Positions 1 to 8,312 of a stretch of DNA of 64,000 bases are shown here, one piece after another. Position 1 is the stretch's first letter. The number at the start of each line of letters is the position of its first letter. The notes beneath the pieces were generated by a model. The model was not told where the DNA came from. It searched no databases and was given only the letters and a program-made list of their open reading frames with translations. The DNA comes from Albidovulum sp. (GTDB taxonomy: Bacteria; Pseudomonadota; Alphaproteobacteria; Rhodobacterales; Rhodobacteraceae): positions 171,022-235,021 of the forward strand of contig JAPPFL010000032.1 of the NCBI GenBank assembly GCA_028823855.1. Reading direction: 5' to 3'. Position numbers and translations under genes: made by a program.

Positions 1-1
1 C

Positions 2-1057
2 GATGCCATAATGTTCATCCTCGAAGATGAGAAAGTGAACATCGTCAACAAGCCGATAAACCGAAACTGGGTGCAGTTTCATATCGACATGGGCGACTAC
101 GACGTTGAAGCTACGACCGACTTTCGAGCTCTTGACAATACCGGCCGGCGCATCGGCTACAGGTTTGAAGTTCAGGGGCCGAACGCCTGGGCGATACTGG
201 AAAAACTCAACGGAGGCCCGATCGAAGGATTCCGTTTTTTCGGGATGGGCGCGATAAATGTCGCCGGTCGCCGGGTGCGCGCGTTACGGCACGGCATGGC
301 CGGAGCCGCCGGCTTGGAGCTGTTCGGACCCTTCGAAGACTACGATCGCGTTCGCGATGCTATTCTGGATGCGGGACACGGCATGGGACTTTTGGCAGCG
401 GGGTCCAAGTCGTATTCCACTGTCGCGCATGAGAGCGGCTGGTTCCCATCGCCGCTACCCGCAATTTATAGCGGTGAATCAATGCGGCCATACAGGGAAT
501 GGCTGCCGGCGGACGGATTCGAGGCGAATCTATCGCTGGGCGGCTCTCTCGTCTCGGAAAATATTGAAGATTACTACCTCACGCCCTACGATCTAGGCTA
601 TGGCCACATAGTAAATTTCGAGCACGAATTCATCGGTCGCGATGCTCTATTGGCCAAGAGGGACCGGCTTCATCGCCAAAAGCGCACGCTTCGCTGGAGC
701 CGCGACGACGTCCTTCGGATATTTGCGTCCATGCTGCAGGAAGGCGACCGCTACAAATTCCTCGACATGCCGGCATCGCACTATGCGACCTGTCCTTACG
801 ATCTTGTCAATCGAGGCGGCATGCCCGCCGGGTTGTCCCATTATCCGGTGTACTCCGCCAATGTACGGGGATGGATTTCGCTTGCGCTGCTGGAAGGGGA
901 CGCGGCCGAGCCCGGAACTGAAGTGTCGCTCGTGTGGGGCGAACCCGACGGCGGGACCCGCAAACCGACCGTCGAGCGTCACGTGCAAACCGAGGTCGCA
1001 TGCATTGTGGATGCATGTCCTGTGTCGGTCTCGGCGAGGGAGACCTACAAAAGCTAG
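2..1057 (+). CDS. LigM-type tetrahydrofolate-dependent O-demethylase / GcvT-fold protein, 5'-truncated by window edge
   Basis: The frame is open from the first bases, so the gene starts off the left edge; about 350 C-terminal residues are visible. They align well in memory with LigM (vanillate/3-O-methylgallate O-demethylase, about 470 aa), for example RHGMAGAAGLELFGP, ESGWFPSPLPAIY, YREWLPA, NIEDYY and the late SARETY. By that comparison roughly the first 120 residues are missing. Family members have the glycine-cleavage T-protein fold and move a methyl group from a methoxy or other methylated compound to tetrahydrofolate in the cytoplasm. The ATG at 11 is probably internal. A TRAP transporter follows after 82 bp on the same strand, which suggests that it imports the methylated substrate. 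The substrate cannot be read from the sequence; vanillate, syringate, DMSP and sarcosine-like compounds are all handled by relatives of this fold. Confidence is high for the family and low for the substrate. Confidence 0.85.
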   Translation, partial: DAIMFILEDEKVNIVNKPINRNWVQFHIDMGDYDVEATTDFRALDNTGRRIGYRFEVQGPNAWAILEKLNGGPIEGFRFFGMGAINVAGRRVRALRHGMAGAAGLELFGPFEDYDRVRDAILDAGHGMGLLAAGSKSYSTVAHESGWFPSPLPAIYSGESMRPYREWLPADGFEANLSLGGSLVSENIEDYYLTPYDLGYGHIVNFEHEFIGRDALLAKRDRLHRQKRTLRWSRDDVLRIFASMLQEGDRYKFLDMPASHYATCPYDLVNRGGMPAGLSHYPVYSANVRGWISLALLEGDAAEPGTEVSLVWGEPDGGTRKPTVERHVQTEVACIVDACPVSVSARETYKS

Positions 1058-1139
1058 TCGACGAATCGATCGAAGATCAGCGAGGCGAATGAACACGAGC
1101 AGGAAACCCTGAGCAGTTTCCAAATCAAAGGAGGAAACA

Positions 1140-2141
1140 TTGACAACCGCGAAAATTTTTCTTGCCTCGGCGGCAACCGCCGCCATTACGCTGGGTTCGG
1201 CTACGACTTGCGCTTCCGAAACCCTGCGACTGGTAACCAACTGGGCGACGACTTCGTACTCGGTGGCTCGCACGCTCCAATTCGTTGAAGAGTTCAACGC
1301 AAGCGAAGCGGCCAAGGCGGCCGATATACGGATCGTTCACGCAGGCGGCCCGGAAGTTACACCGGCGACCGAACAGTTGACCGCCGTGCGAAACGGCGTA
1401 TTCGACATGATGTTCGGCGCGGCCGGCTACTATGTGGGCGACGTCCCTGAATCGTATGCGCTATACGGCACATCGGTCACGCCGATGGAAGCGCGCGAAA
1501 GAGGCGCGATCGACCTATTCGACAAGATATACAGCGAGAAAGCCAATACTCGCATTCTCGGCTGGGTCGCCGCCGGTATCGGATATCACATTTGGCTGAG
1601 GGACGAACCCGAATTGGACGAGGAAGGATTGCCCAAACTTGACGGCGTAAAAATACGTTCATCCGGCTTCTATAACGCTTGGCTCGAGAATTACGGCGCG
1701 AACACCGTGTCCGTTCCCGCTCCGGACATCTATACTTCGCTGCAGCGCGGCGTGGTGGACGGGGCGGCCTGGCCCGGTCTGGGAATTACCGACTACGGAT
1801 TCGAGGAGTTCATCGGCTATCGTATTGATCCGCCGGTCTGGCAATTCGACAACTTCCTCTGGGTAAACCAGGACCGCTGGAATTCGCTGACGGATGCTCA
1901 GAGAACCGCGTTGAGCGATGCCGTGCGCGATTACGAACCGGTGGCATACGAATACTATGCCGATCTGGCCGCCGAGGAGCGCGCGGAGGTTGCGGCCGCC
2001 GGCGTGGAATCATTCCGGCTCAGCCCCGAAGCGGAGGCTGCATTTGTTGCGCATGCGCAGTCGCTTCAGTGGGAGCAGGTCAAAGCAAGAGCACCTGAAA
2101 ATTACGAAGCTCTGCGCGCCGTACTGCCGCCGTCAGGTTGA
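1140..2141 (+). CDS. dctP: TRAP transporter substrate-binding protein (DctP family)
   Basis: This 333-residue protein is the periplasmic solute receptor of a tripartite ATP-independent periplasmic transporter. It starts at TTG 1140, directly behind a strong AAAGGAGG-type ribosome site. The first ~25 residues form a signal peptide ending near TTCASETL. The mature part has the DctP look: TPATEQLTAVRNGVFDMMFG early and the hinge segment SLQRGVVDGAAWPGLG later, close to the usual 'ALQRGTVDG' motif with the neighbouring residues that contact a carboxylate. dctQ starts 7 bp after its stop and dctM follows, so the three subunits are encoded together. The LigM-like gene just upstream makes a methylated organic acid a reasonable ligand, but that is inference. 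Confidence 0.9.
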   Translation: MTTAKIFLASAATAAITLGSATTCASETLRLVTNWATTSYSVARTLQFVEEFNASEAAKAADIRIVHAGGPEVTPATEQLTAVRNGVFDMMFGAAGYYVGDVPESYALYGTSVTPMEARERGAIDLFDKIYSEKANTRILGWVAAGIGYHIWLRDEPELDEEGLPKLDGVKIRSSGFYNAWLENYGANTVSVPAPDIYTSLQRGVVDGAAWPGLGITDYGFEEFIGYRIDPPVWQFDNFLWVNQDRWNSLTDAQRTALSDAVRDYEPVAYEYYADLAAEERAEVAAAGVESFRLSPEAEAAFVAHAQSLQWEQVKARAPENYEALRAVLPPSG

Positions 2142-2148
2142 CGCCGTA

Positions 2149-2658
2149 GTGAATTCTTTAATTCGGTCGTACGACCGGCTGATCGTGACGCTCGCCGCCT
2201 TGGCGGGCGTCATGGCGGCATCGGTATTCGTAATCATCGTTGTTGATGTAAGCATGCGCACGGCCGGAATGCGGCCACCCGCGTTTTCAAGTGCCGTATC
2301 GGAGTATCTACTACTTTACATGACGATGTGCGCGGCCCCCTGGCTAGTAAGAACTCGCGGGCACGTCCGAATAGACTCCTTCATCTCGTATTTAAGCGAT
2401 GGCGCGCGGCGAGCGATTGAACGAGCAATTATTGTCGTGTGCATTCTGCTTTGCCTTGCCGCGACTTGGTTCGGAGCGTATTTCGCCGTCGATTTCTGGG
2501 TGCGGGGCACGATTGACATCCGCTCGATCGAGATTCCGAGATCGCTACTGTTCGTGCCTCTGGTTTTGGGCTTCTTTCTTTGCGCGGTCGAATTCGCCAG
2601 ATTTCTGGCGGTAGGAGAGACCCTGCGCCAGCCCGACGAATCGGAGGACGGCGATTGA
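2149..2658 (+). CDS. dctQ: TRAP transporter small membrane subunit (DctQ family)
   Basis: The product is 169 residues if translation begins at GTG 2149, seven bases after the dctP stop. A longer reading would run back through dctP in another frame and is not credible. Four hydrophobic segments are visible, at about residues 13-36, 45-65, 85-110 and 125-147, as expected for DctQ. Residues such as LLLYMTMCAAPWLVRTRGHVRID match the conserved W-(L/V)-hydrophilic-H-(I/V)-R-(I/V)-(D/E) region of the family. DctQ sits in the inner membrane beside the large subunit DctM and is needed for import driven by an ion gradient. dctM follows 39 bp downstream. Confidence 0.88.
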   Translation: MNSLIRSYDRLIVTLAALAGVMAASVFVIIVVDVSMRTAGMRPPAFSSAVSEYLLLYMTMCAAPWLVRTRGHVRIDSFISYLSDGARRAIERAIIVVCILLCLAATWFGAYFAVDFWVRGTIDIRSIEIPRSLLFVPLVLGFFLCAVEFARFLAVGETLRQPDESEDGD

Positions 2659-2697
2659 CCCGGCATCCTCGCAGCTCGTCCTCAAGGAGGTTGAAGC

Positions 2698-4014
2698 ATG
2701 CCTGAATGGTATGTGTCCGGAGGGCTAGCTCTCGGTAGCATACTTTTTTTGATGTTCCTGTCCATGCCGGTGGCTTTTGCATTTCTGCTGGTTAGTTTCG
2801 GAGGAATGTACCTTCTAGCCGGAGTTCCCGGCATGTCTCAAGTTGCCGCCAACGCCAGCGTCGCGGTGACCCATTTCGTTTTTCTTCCGATCCCTCTGTT
2901 CCTGCTGATGGGCGAGCTCTTCTTCAATGCCGGCGTCGCCAGGAAAGTTTTCGACGCCGTGGACATGCTAACCGGCAGAATGCGCGGCAGGCTGTCCTAT
3001 GTCACGATTTTCGGAGGCACTACGTTCGCCGCGCTGACGGGTACGAGCATGGGCAATACGGCAATGCTCGGATCGCTTCTCGTGCCGGAAATGACCAGAC
3101 GCGGATATGCTAAGCACATGTCGATGGGCCCAATTCTCGGCGTCGGCGGCTTGGCGATACTAATTCCGCCGTCGGGACTCGGAGTACTTCTCGGCAGTCT
3201 CGCCAGAATCGACATCGGGCAGCTTCTGATCGCGGGAGTATTGCCGGGGCTCGTTCTCGCTCTCCTTTACCTTTTGCTTGTCTACGCCAAAATTCAGCTC
3301 GATCCCGACTGCGTCCCTCCGCCCGAAGATGTGAGCCATAGCTTGCGTGAAAAACTCGTCGTAATCGTCACTCACATTCTCCCTTTGTCGATCATTGTTT
3401 TCATGGTAATCGGGCTAATTCTGCTTGGAATTGCGACACCCACGGAATCCGCCGCATTCGGCGTTCTCGGCGTGCTAATTGTCGCGGCTGCGTTTGGCGG
3501 CCTCACCCTGGAATCAATCGTCAAGTCGCTAAGGGGCACGGTGCGGGTAACTGCGATGATTCTGCTAATCGTCGCGGCATCCTCCACGTTTTCGCAAGTT
3601 TTGGCCTTCTCAGGCGCGACATCCGGCATGATCCGGGCGGTTGGCGGCGCGGAGCTTTCCCCGGCCATGGTCATTGTCGTCATGTTCGCTATTCTGCTTT
3701 TCATGGGCATGTTCATGGATCAGGCTTCCATAATGATGCTAACCATCCCGATATTTTTTCCGATCGCTCAGCTGCAGGGATTCGATCTGGTTTGGTTCGG
3801 CGTTGTCATGCTTCTCGCGCTCGAAATGAGCGGAGTAACGCCGCCGTTTGGACTAAATCTTTTCGTCATGCTCGGCGTGGCTCCGAAAGGCACGACGATG
3901 GTCGAGGTCGCGAAGTCGGGCCTGCCATACCTCGCCTGCGGATTGCTTCTATTCGTTCTTCTCGTGTTTGAACCGAATGTGGCACTCTATTTGCCTTCGC
4001 TAATGGACAACTAG
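2698..4014 (+). CDS. dctM: TRAP transporter large membrane subunit (DctM family)
   Basis: This 438-residue inner-membrane permease has about a dozen hydrophobic segments along its whole length, the size and shape of DctM. Family motifs include the early SMPVAFAFLLV, the segment GTSMGNTAMLGSLLVPEMTR, the turn ILIPPSGLGVLLG and the late FGLNLFVMLGVAP. The ATG at 2698 follows AAGGAGGTTGAAGC, an excellent ribosome site. DctM carries the substrate through the membrane together with DctQ after delivery by DctP. The gene ends the transporter trio; the next gene on this strand begins about 150 bp later and may be transcribed with it. Confidence 0.92.
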   Translation: MPEWYVSGGLALGSILFLMFLSMPVAFAFLLVSFGGMYLLAGVPGMSQVAANASVAVTHFVFLPIPLFLLMGELFFNAGVARKVFDAVDMLTGRMRGRLSYVTIFGGTTFAALTGTSMGNTAMLGSLLVPEMTRRGYAKHMSMGPILGVGGLAILIPPSGLGVLLGSLARIDIGQLLIAGVLPGLVLALLYLLLVYAKIQLDPDCVPPPEDVSHSLREKLVVIVTHILPLSIIVFMVIGLILLGIATPTESAAFGVLGVLIVAAAFGGLTLESIVKSLRGTVRVTAMILLIVAASSTFSQVLAFSGATSGMIRAVGGAELSPAMVIVVMFAILLFMGMFMDQASIMMLTIPIFFPIAQLQGFDLVWFGVVMLLALEMSGVTPPFGLNLFVMLGVAPKGTTMVEVAKSGLPYLACGLLLFVLLVFEPNVALYLPSLMDN

Positions 4015-4165
4015 CCGTGCCTCGCCCGCATCGCGCCTGGTTCGAACTGCGATCTCAGCCGCCCGCGATTTGCGGCAGGCTTCCATGCTCCGCCGCGTGT
4101 TCGGATCGGCGCATATTGGCTTACCGGAGCATTGGCTCAGGACGAACCGCGCATTGACAGGACTC

Positions 4166-4999
4166 ATGGGGCTCTTCCTTTATCACCACAACTCCTCGGT
4201 TTGCGCCGCAAAAATCAGGGTTGCCCTGGCAGAAAAATCGCTTCCGTGGGAAGGCAGGTTGCTAAAGCTCGACGGCGACCAGTTTGATCCGAAGTACTTG
4301 TCCCTCAATGCCAATGCAGTTGTGCCGACACTGTTGCACAACGAGCGAGTCGTTACCGAATCCAACGTAATACTAGAATATATCGAAGACGAGTTTCCAA
4401 CGCCTTCGCTGCGACCGGCGGAAAGTTTTGCCAGGGCCGAAATGCGACTGCTCATGGGGATGCTGGACGGAGGCGCCTCCGGCATTCATTACGCCGCTTC
4501 CGTCGCGACCTACGCAATTGCATACCGCCATCATCTGATCCGGGCGGCGGGAAGCGAGAGCCGCGACGCGCTCGGCCAAGAAATACGGCGGAGAATGAAT
4601 CCAAAGAGCAGGCTCTGGCTAGAGGATGCGGTCTTTCAGGGGTTGAACTCCGCCGTATTCCGGAAATCGCTTCTGCTAATTGATCGACTATTCGACGAAT
4701 TCGAGAGGCGACTAGCAGTGCGCAGGTGGCTCGCAGGTGACGAATACTCGCTGGCTGAAGCCGCCTTTGCTCCCTATATGATTCGATTTCAGCTCCTCGG
4801 TCTCCGGTTTCTCATTGAACGACGTCCCGCCCTCGCAGAATGGTTTAGAAGGCTGGAAAACAGGAAATCGTCGCTTGAAATCATTGGCTGGTACGATCCG
4901 GAGAATCTGGATTTGCTTCGCGAACGAGGTTGCGAATGCGCGCCGGTTGCAAGGAAATTTCTGGCCAAGGAGAGTGGGCGCAATGCAAACGGGTTATGA
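4166..4999 (+). CDS. Glutathione S-transferase family protein
   Basis: The chosen ATG at 4166 gives 277 residues beginning MGLFLYHHNSSVCAAKIRVA, the normal thioredoxin-fold start of a glutathione S-transferase; the open frame extends 32 codons further upstream but without family similarity. Residues about 1-80 form the N-terminal domain, with the cis-proline segment NANAVVPTL and the glutathione-binding TESNVILEYIEDEF. The rest is the all-alpha C-terminal domain, with WLAGDEYSLAEAAFAPY as the N-capping-box region. The protein is somewhat longer than a typical bacterial GST (about 200-230 aa). Glutathione-dependent ether cleavage or detoxification linked to the upstream demethylase is possible but not shown. 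Its 3' end overlaps the next gene by 17 bp, so the two are probably translated from one message. Confidence 0.8.
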   Translation: MGLFLYHHNSSVCAAKIRVALAEKSLPWEGRLLKLDGDQFDPKYLSLNANAVVPTLLHNERVVTESNVILEYIEDEFPTPSLRPAESFARAEMRLLMGMLDGGASGIHYAASVATYAIAYRHHLIRAAGSESRDALGQEIRRRMNPKSRLWLEDAVFQGLNSAVFRKSLLLIDRLFDEFERRLAVRRWLAGDEYSLAEAAFAPYMIRFQLLGLRFLIERRPALAEWFRRLENRKSSLEIIGWYDPENLDLLRERGCECAPVARKFLAKESGRNANGL

Positions 5000-5807
5000 T
5001 CTCGATAGTTCCAAGCCGGCGACAGTAGAGCTGCAGATTTCTTACGAGGAACGCTCGATTCCATGCGCGGGCATGCCGAATGCTCAACTCGATATCGCCT
5101 ACGGCCCGCATCCAAAAAATCGCCTGGACATTTTTCCCGCGGCGCCCGAAGCGCCGGTGCTCGTATTCTTCCACGGCGGCTACTGGCGCGCCGGTAGCAA
5201 GGAGTCGCGGCGCTTTCCCGCGATCGAGTGGAACGCTCGCGGGGTCTCATGGGTTGCCGTCGGCTACAGGCTGCTGCCGGAGTTTTCGCTTCGTCAGGCT
5301 GTCGGAGATGCTTGCTTCTCGGTCGATTGGCTGCTTGCGAACGCCGAAAATCACGGCATCTGCTCAGCGCGGCTCCACTTGGTTGGAAATTCCGCAGGGG
5401 CGCATCTAGCGGCCATGGCCGCAGCCCGGACAAATGCCAGGAATCGGCGTCGAGGCAATGAAATCAAGTCGCTCGCCGTGGTAAGCGGCTTGTTTGATTT
5501 AAGTCCGCTCATAAACGCCGCCGCAAACGAATGGCTTCGCCTTACGCCTCGAATCGCTCGAGAGCTAAGTCCCTCCCGTAATCCGCCGCCGAAGGACGTG
5601 CCGGTCTTGGTTTCATGGGGAGGCCGCGAAACCCGCGAGTTCAAACAGCAGTCAATTGACTTTGCGAATATCTGTCGCGCGTCGGGCAATGCGGTACAGA
5701 CCGCGGAGAGCGCGAACGCGGACCATTTCCAAATCATCGGCGAGATCGGCACGCCTGGAACGCCAGTGTTCGACCGGCTGGAAGGTCTGGTTTCGAGTTC
5801 CATTTAA
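4983..5807 (+). CDS. Alpha/beta hydrolase, kynurenine formamidase-like
   Basis: The ATG at 4983 gives 274 residues and overlaps the end of the GST-like gene by 17 bp; the longer open frame upstream only shadows that gene. The motif FFHGGYWRAGSK (about residues 61-72) is the oxyanion-hole signature of arylformamidase/kynurenine formamidase-type esterases, GNSAGAHLA carries the nucleophilic serine, and NADHFQII near the C-terminus supplies the histidine. The enzyme should be cytoplasmic and hydrolyse a formamide or ester. No other kynurenine-pathway genes are nearby, so the annotation stops at the family. The coupling to a GST and a TRAP transporter suggests catabolism of an imported compound. 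Confidence 0.78.
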   Translation: MQTGYDLDSSKPATVELQISYEERSIPCAGMPNAQLDIAYGPHPKNRLDIFPAAPEAPVLVFFHGGYWRAGSKESRRFPAIEWNARGVSWVAVGYRLLPEFSLRQAVGDACFSVDWLLANAENHGICSARLHLVGNSAGAHLAAMAAARTNARNRRRGNEIKSLAVVSGLFDLSPLINAAANEWLRLTPRIARELSPSRNPPPKDVPVLVSWGGRETREFKQQSIDFANICRASGNAVQTAESANADHFQIIGEIGTPGTPVFDRLEGLVSSSI

Positions 5808-6013
5808 AACTGCCGGCAGCGGTCCGGCGCTCCATGCCGTATCCCGGGAATCCAGCGGCTAGGCCGGACCGTCCTCGGCCTCGATCGGCATACGGATTGT
5901 TCTGGCCGAAACTACTTGAGCAATAGCAATTGCAGCGCGAATTGGCTGGATTCGGCCGCGCCTCCCGGCGGGAATAAGCGGGCTTCCGGAACAGGACCAG
6001 CGCTTGATAATCC
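5808..6013. other. Intergenic gap between convergent genes
   Basis: These 206 bp lie between the convergent hydrolase gene and the unrecognised minus-strand gene. I see no open frame with family similarity and no clear stem followed by a T-run. Confidence 0.4.
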
Positions 6014-6583
6014 CTAAAGGTAGTGCTCAACTTCCCTTTGCGTCGGACCGACCGAATATCTGGGCTTGGGACGGTCCCGCCCCCAGCGATCGCGAACCGC
6101 GATTTCAAAGACGACGCGTAGTTCCAGGGAACGACCCGCGTCCTTGTCAACCAATGCGGCTGCGCTTGCGTCGCCGGCAGCGGTGCGCAGAAGCATAAAC
6201 CCTCGGGGCAAAGTATCGCCCGATCCGCCTGCAGCCGCTATCATGTCGCTAGGATCGCCGATTTCCGATAGGCTAACGCCGTTCAATAGCACTTGTCCGA
6301 TTCTTCCTTCGAGACTGTTCAGGCGCCAGGCCTTTCGGGCAATTACGATCGGTCCCGGCTCGAGAACCACGGCGGGGCCTATCAGCGCTCCGCCCCCGAG
6401 CGCCGTAATCGCATACGCGGACCTCGCGCTCTCTCCCTCCAAGGTCTGCTGCCAGAGATCGCTGGTCAAGAGGTTGACCGACTTGATCTCTCCGTTGAGG
6501 AAGACATGGTCCACTATAACGTCGGGAGTGGTAATCGTGCCGTCGGGCCTAATGACATGCGGCTTGAATAAGAATAATGACAT
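6014..6583 (-). CDS. Unrecognised 189-aa protein paired with an Asp-box protein
   Basis: The start at 6583 is fixed by a strong purine-rich ribosome site (AGGGGAGGGAAGAACG before ATG); a longer frame reading upstream only shadows the preceding gene. The product starts MSLFLFKPHVIRPDGTITTP and has no signal peptide or membrane segment. It is rich in beta-type alternation and glycine (ITALGGGALIGPAVVLEPGP) and ends in a basic, charged tail. I do not recognise the family. It lies 20 bp downstream of the Asp-box repeat gene on the same strand, so both are probably one transcript. That spacing is the only clue to function. Confidence 0.6.
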   Translation of the reverse strand: MSLFLFKPHVIRPDGTITTPDVIVDHVFLNGEIKSVNLLTSDLWQQTLEGESARSAYAITALGGGALIGPAVVLEPGPIVIARKAWRLNSLEGRIGQVLLNGVSLSEIGDPSDMIAAAGGSGDTLPRGFMLLRTAAGDASAAALVDKDAGRSLELRVVFEIAVRDRWGRDRPKPRYSVGPTQREVEHYL

Positions 6584-6603
6584 CGTTCTTCCCTCCCCTT
6601 CGC

Positions 6604-7575
6604 TTAGACCGGAGCCCAGGCAATCATACGAATCTCGCCAAGTTCGCGGGGCATTTTTTGCCAGCTTTCGCCGCCGTCCACGCTCTTGAATATCTGTCCG
6701 AATATTGTCGCGGCAAACAGCAAATCCGTATCGGCCGCATTGGTCCCGATCGTCCAGATGGTCGAGTTGGCCGGTTGCGACATTTCGCATGCTCTCCAGG
6801 ATTCGCCGAAGTCGCGGCTGATTAGGAGATCGCCGGCCTCGCCCGAAGGCCGGTCTCCTACCGACGCAATGACCGTTTCGCTGTTTTCGGCCGGCTGCTT
6901 GAGGCTTCGAAAGTAGTCCCATCGGGCTTCGGGTATCTTCAGCTGCTCCCAATTTTCGCCATTGTCGCGGGATCGATGAACGCCGTCTTCAGTTGAACAC
7001 AGGATTGTGCGGCGGTTGCCTTCCTTGCGAAAGACAAGATCGTGCGTGTCGTTGTCGTGCAGCCCGCGCGTCACCAGATTCCAGGATTTTCCTCTGTCGC
7101 CGGAGCGAAAAACTCCGTCGATCTCGACAGTGATCCAGATCGCGTCTTCTTCATGCGGGTCGAAATGAATGGAAGTAACTCTGCTCGTGTTTATAAACCA
7201 GCATTCAGTGGACGCGTCCAGATTGGAGCGCGTCCAGTATTCGCCGCCGTCTTCCGAGATGAAAACCTCGCCGGGACGGGTGCCGCACACGATGAAATCG
7301 GGATCTCGCGGATCCTGAGCAATCTTGAGGATATGGAGATTATCCATTGGCGAAGGGACATAGTCGAACCTTCCGGTCGTTTCGCGGAACCGGTAGAGGC
7401 CCTGATCCGATCCGGCCAGCAGTTCACCGGGACGATCGGGATGAGTGTGAACCGACCAGACTCGGGCTTCGTTATAGAAGCCGCCGGTCGGCGTTTGCAG
7501 GCGGTTCCATCGCTGCCCCTCGTCATCGCTAAACCAAACGCTTTGCATGGTTGCGGCATAAGCCTTGTACCGCAT
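6604..7575 (-). CDS. Asp-box (BNR) repeat beta-propeller protein, sialidase/VPS10-like
   Basis: Starting at the ATG ending at 7575, which has an AGGAG eight bases upstream, the protein is 323 residues. Six Asp-box motifs of the form S-x-D-x-G-x-x-W are visible at about residues 16-23, 107-114, 158-165, 202-209, 253-260 and 298-305 (for example SEDGGEYW, SGDRGKSW, SVDGGESW). Their regular spacing predicts a six-bladed propeller similar to sialidase, VPS10 or photosystem-assembly Ycf48-type folds. There is no signal peptide, so it appears cytoplasmic. The catalytic arginine triad of true sialidases cannot be assigned, so enzymatic activity should not be assumed. The unrecognised gene downstream follows after 20 bp. 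Confidence 0.82.
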   Translation of the reverse strand: MRYKAYAATMQSVWFSDDEGQRWNRLQTPTGGFYNEARVWSVHTHPDRPGELLAGSDQGLYRFRETTGRFDYVPSPMDNLHILKIAQDPRDPDFIVCGTRPGEVFISEDGGEYWTRSNLDASTECWFINTSRVTSIHFDPHEEDAIWITVEIDGVFRSGDRGKSWNLVTRGLHDNDTHDLVFRKEGNRRTILCSTEDGVHRSRDNGENWEQLKIPEARWDYFRSLKQPAENSETVIASVGDRPSGEAGDLLISRDFGESWRACEMSQPANSTIWTIGTNAADTDLLFAATIFGQIFKSVDGGESWQKMPRELGEIRMIAWAPV

Positions 7576-8312
7576 GAATTCATCTCCTCGAGAAAGCCGC
7601 GGGCGATGCCGCCGACGCTTTCTGCCCATTAAGCTCCCACTAGCAACAATGTCAATTCCAATTCTAGAATCCGCCCTAGTATGGTTGTCATCTCGCCGGT
7701 GCAAGGATTCAAATTTACGGTCCTTTTCGTGAGAATCGCTTGACTCTGTCTCCCCGCCAATCGGCTTCCGTCTCGCCAAGGAAGGCCAAATCATTGCATG
7801 GGTCTTCTACGCGCGGCGAATTGACTACGAGGATACATTCCGCCTGTCGATGCCGAGGGAAAGCCGCTGCGCCATTTTCCGGGCCCGAGGCGGGTGCGCG
7901 ACAGAGCCTTTGCAGCGCAGCCGACTCCCGGCAGTATTGTCGTGCGGGCAAGGCCTACGTTGAGCAAAGGATCCGGTTATTCCAAAACGCGGCGCGGCCA
8001 GTCGATCGCCTCGCGTCGACAGAAGTCTATCCGAAATGCGCAAAGGGATCGAACGTTTCTTCAACGAATTCTAGCAGGTCCCGCGAATTGCCGCACGGAA
8101 CAAGAATCTTGCCGCCATCTTCCTGCCGGCGATCATAATCGCAACGTTCGGAAGACGGTTGAGACCCTATTTGTCCGCGGCCGAGACTCTTCGTTATCGG
8201 AAAGTTAGCCCGAATGAGAAATCGTGCGCGACATTGTGGCAATCAAACCGCGTTTCTGCTTTGGTTTCACTTGCGATTCTGTTTCGAAGGCCAATTTCCG
8301 AATGGATATCCA
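7576..8312. other. Long non-coding gap with a possible decayed fragment
   Basis: About 740 bp separate two divergently transcribed genes. No complete gene is credible here. On the minus strand near 8027-8110 a stretch ending GGKILVPCGNSRDLLEFV and EETFDPFAHFG before a stop looks more protein-like than its surroundings and may be the tail of a decayed gene, but I cannot name it. The rest probably includes the promoters of both flanking genes; no convincing -35/-10 pair stood out. Confidence 0.35.

Noticed and set aside
647..1315. 222-aa minus-strand open frame under the LigM-like and dctP genes
   Set aside because: It is antisense to two well-supported genes and has no family motifs of its own.
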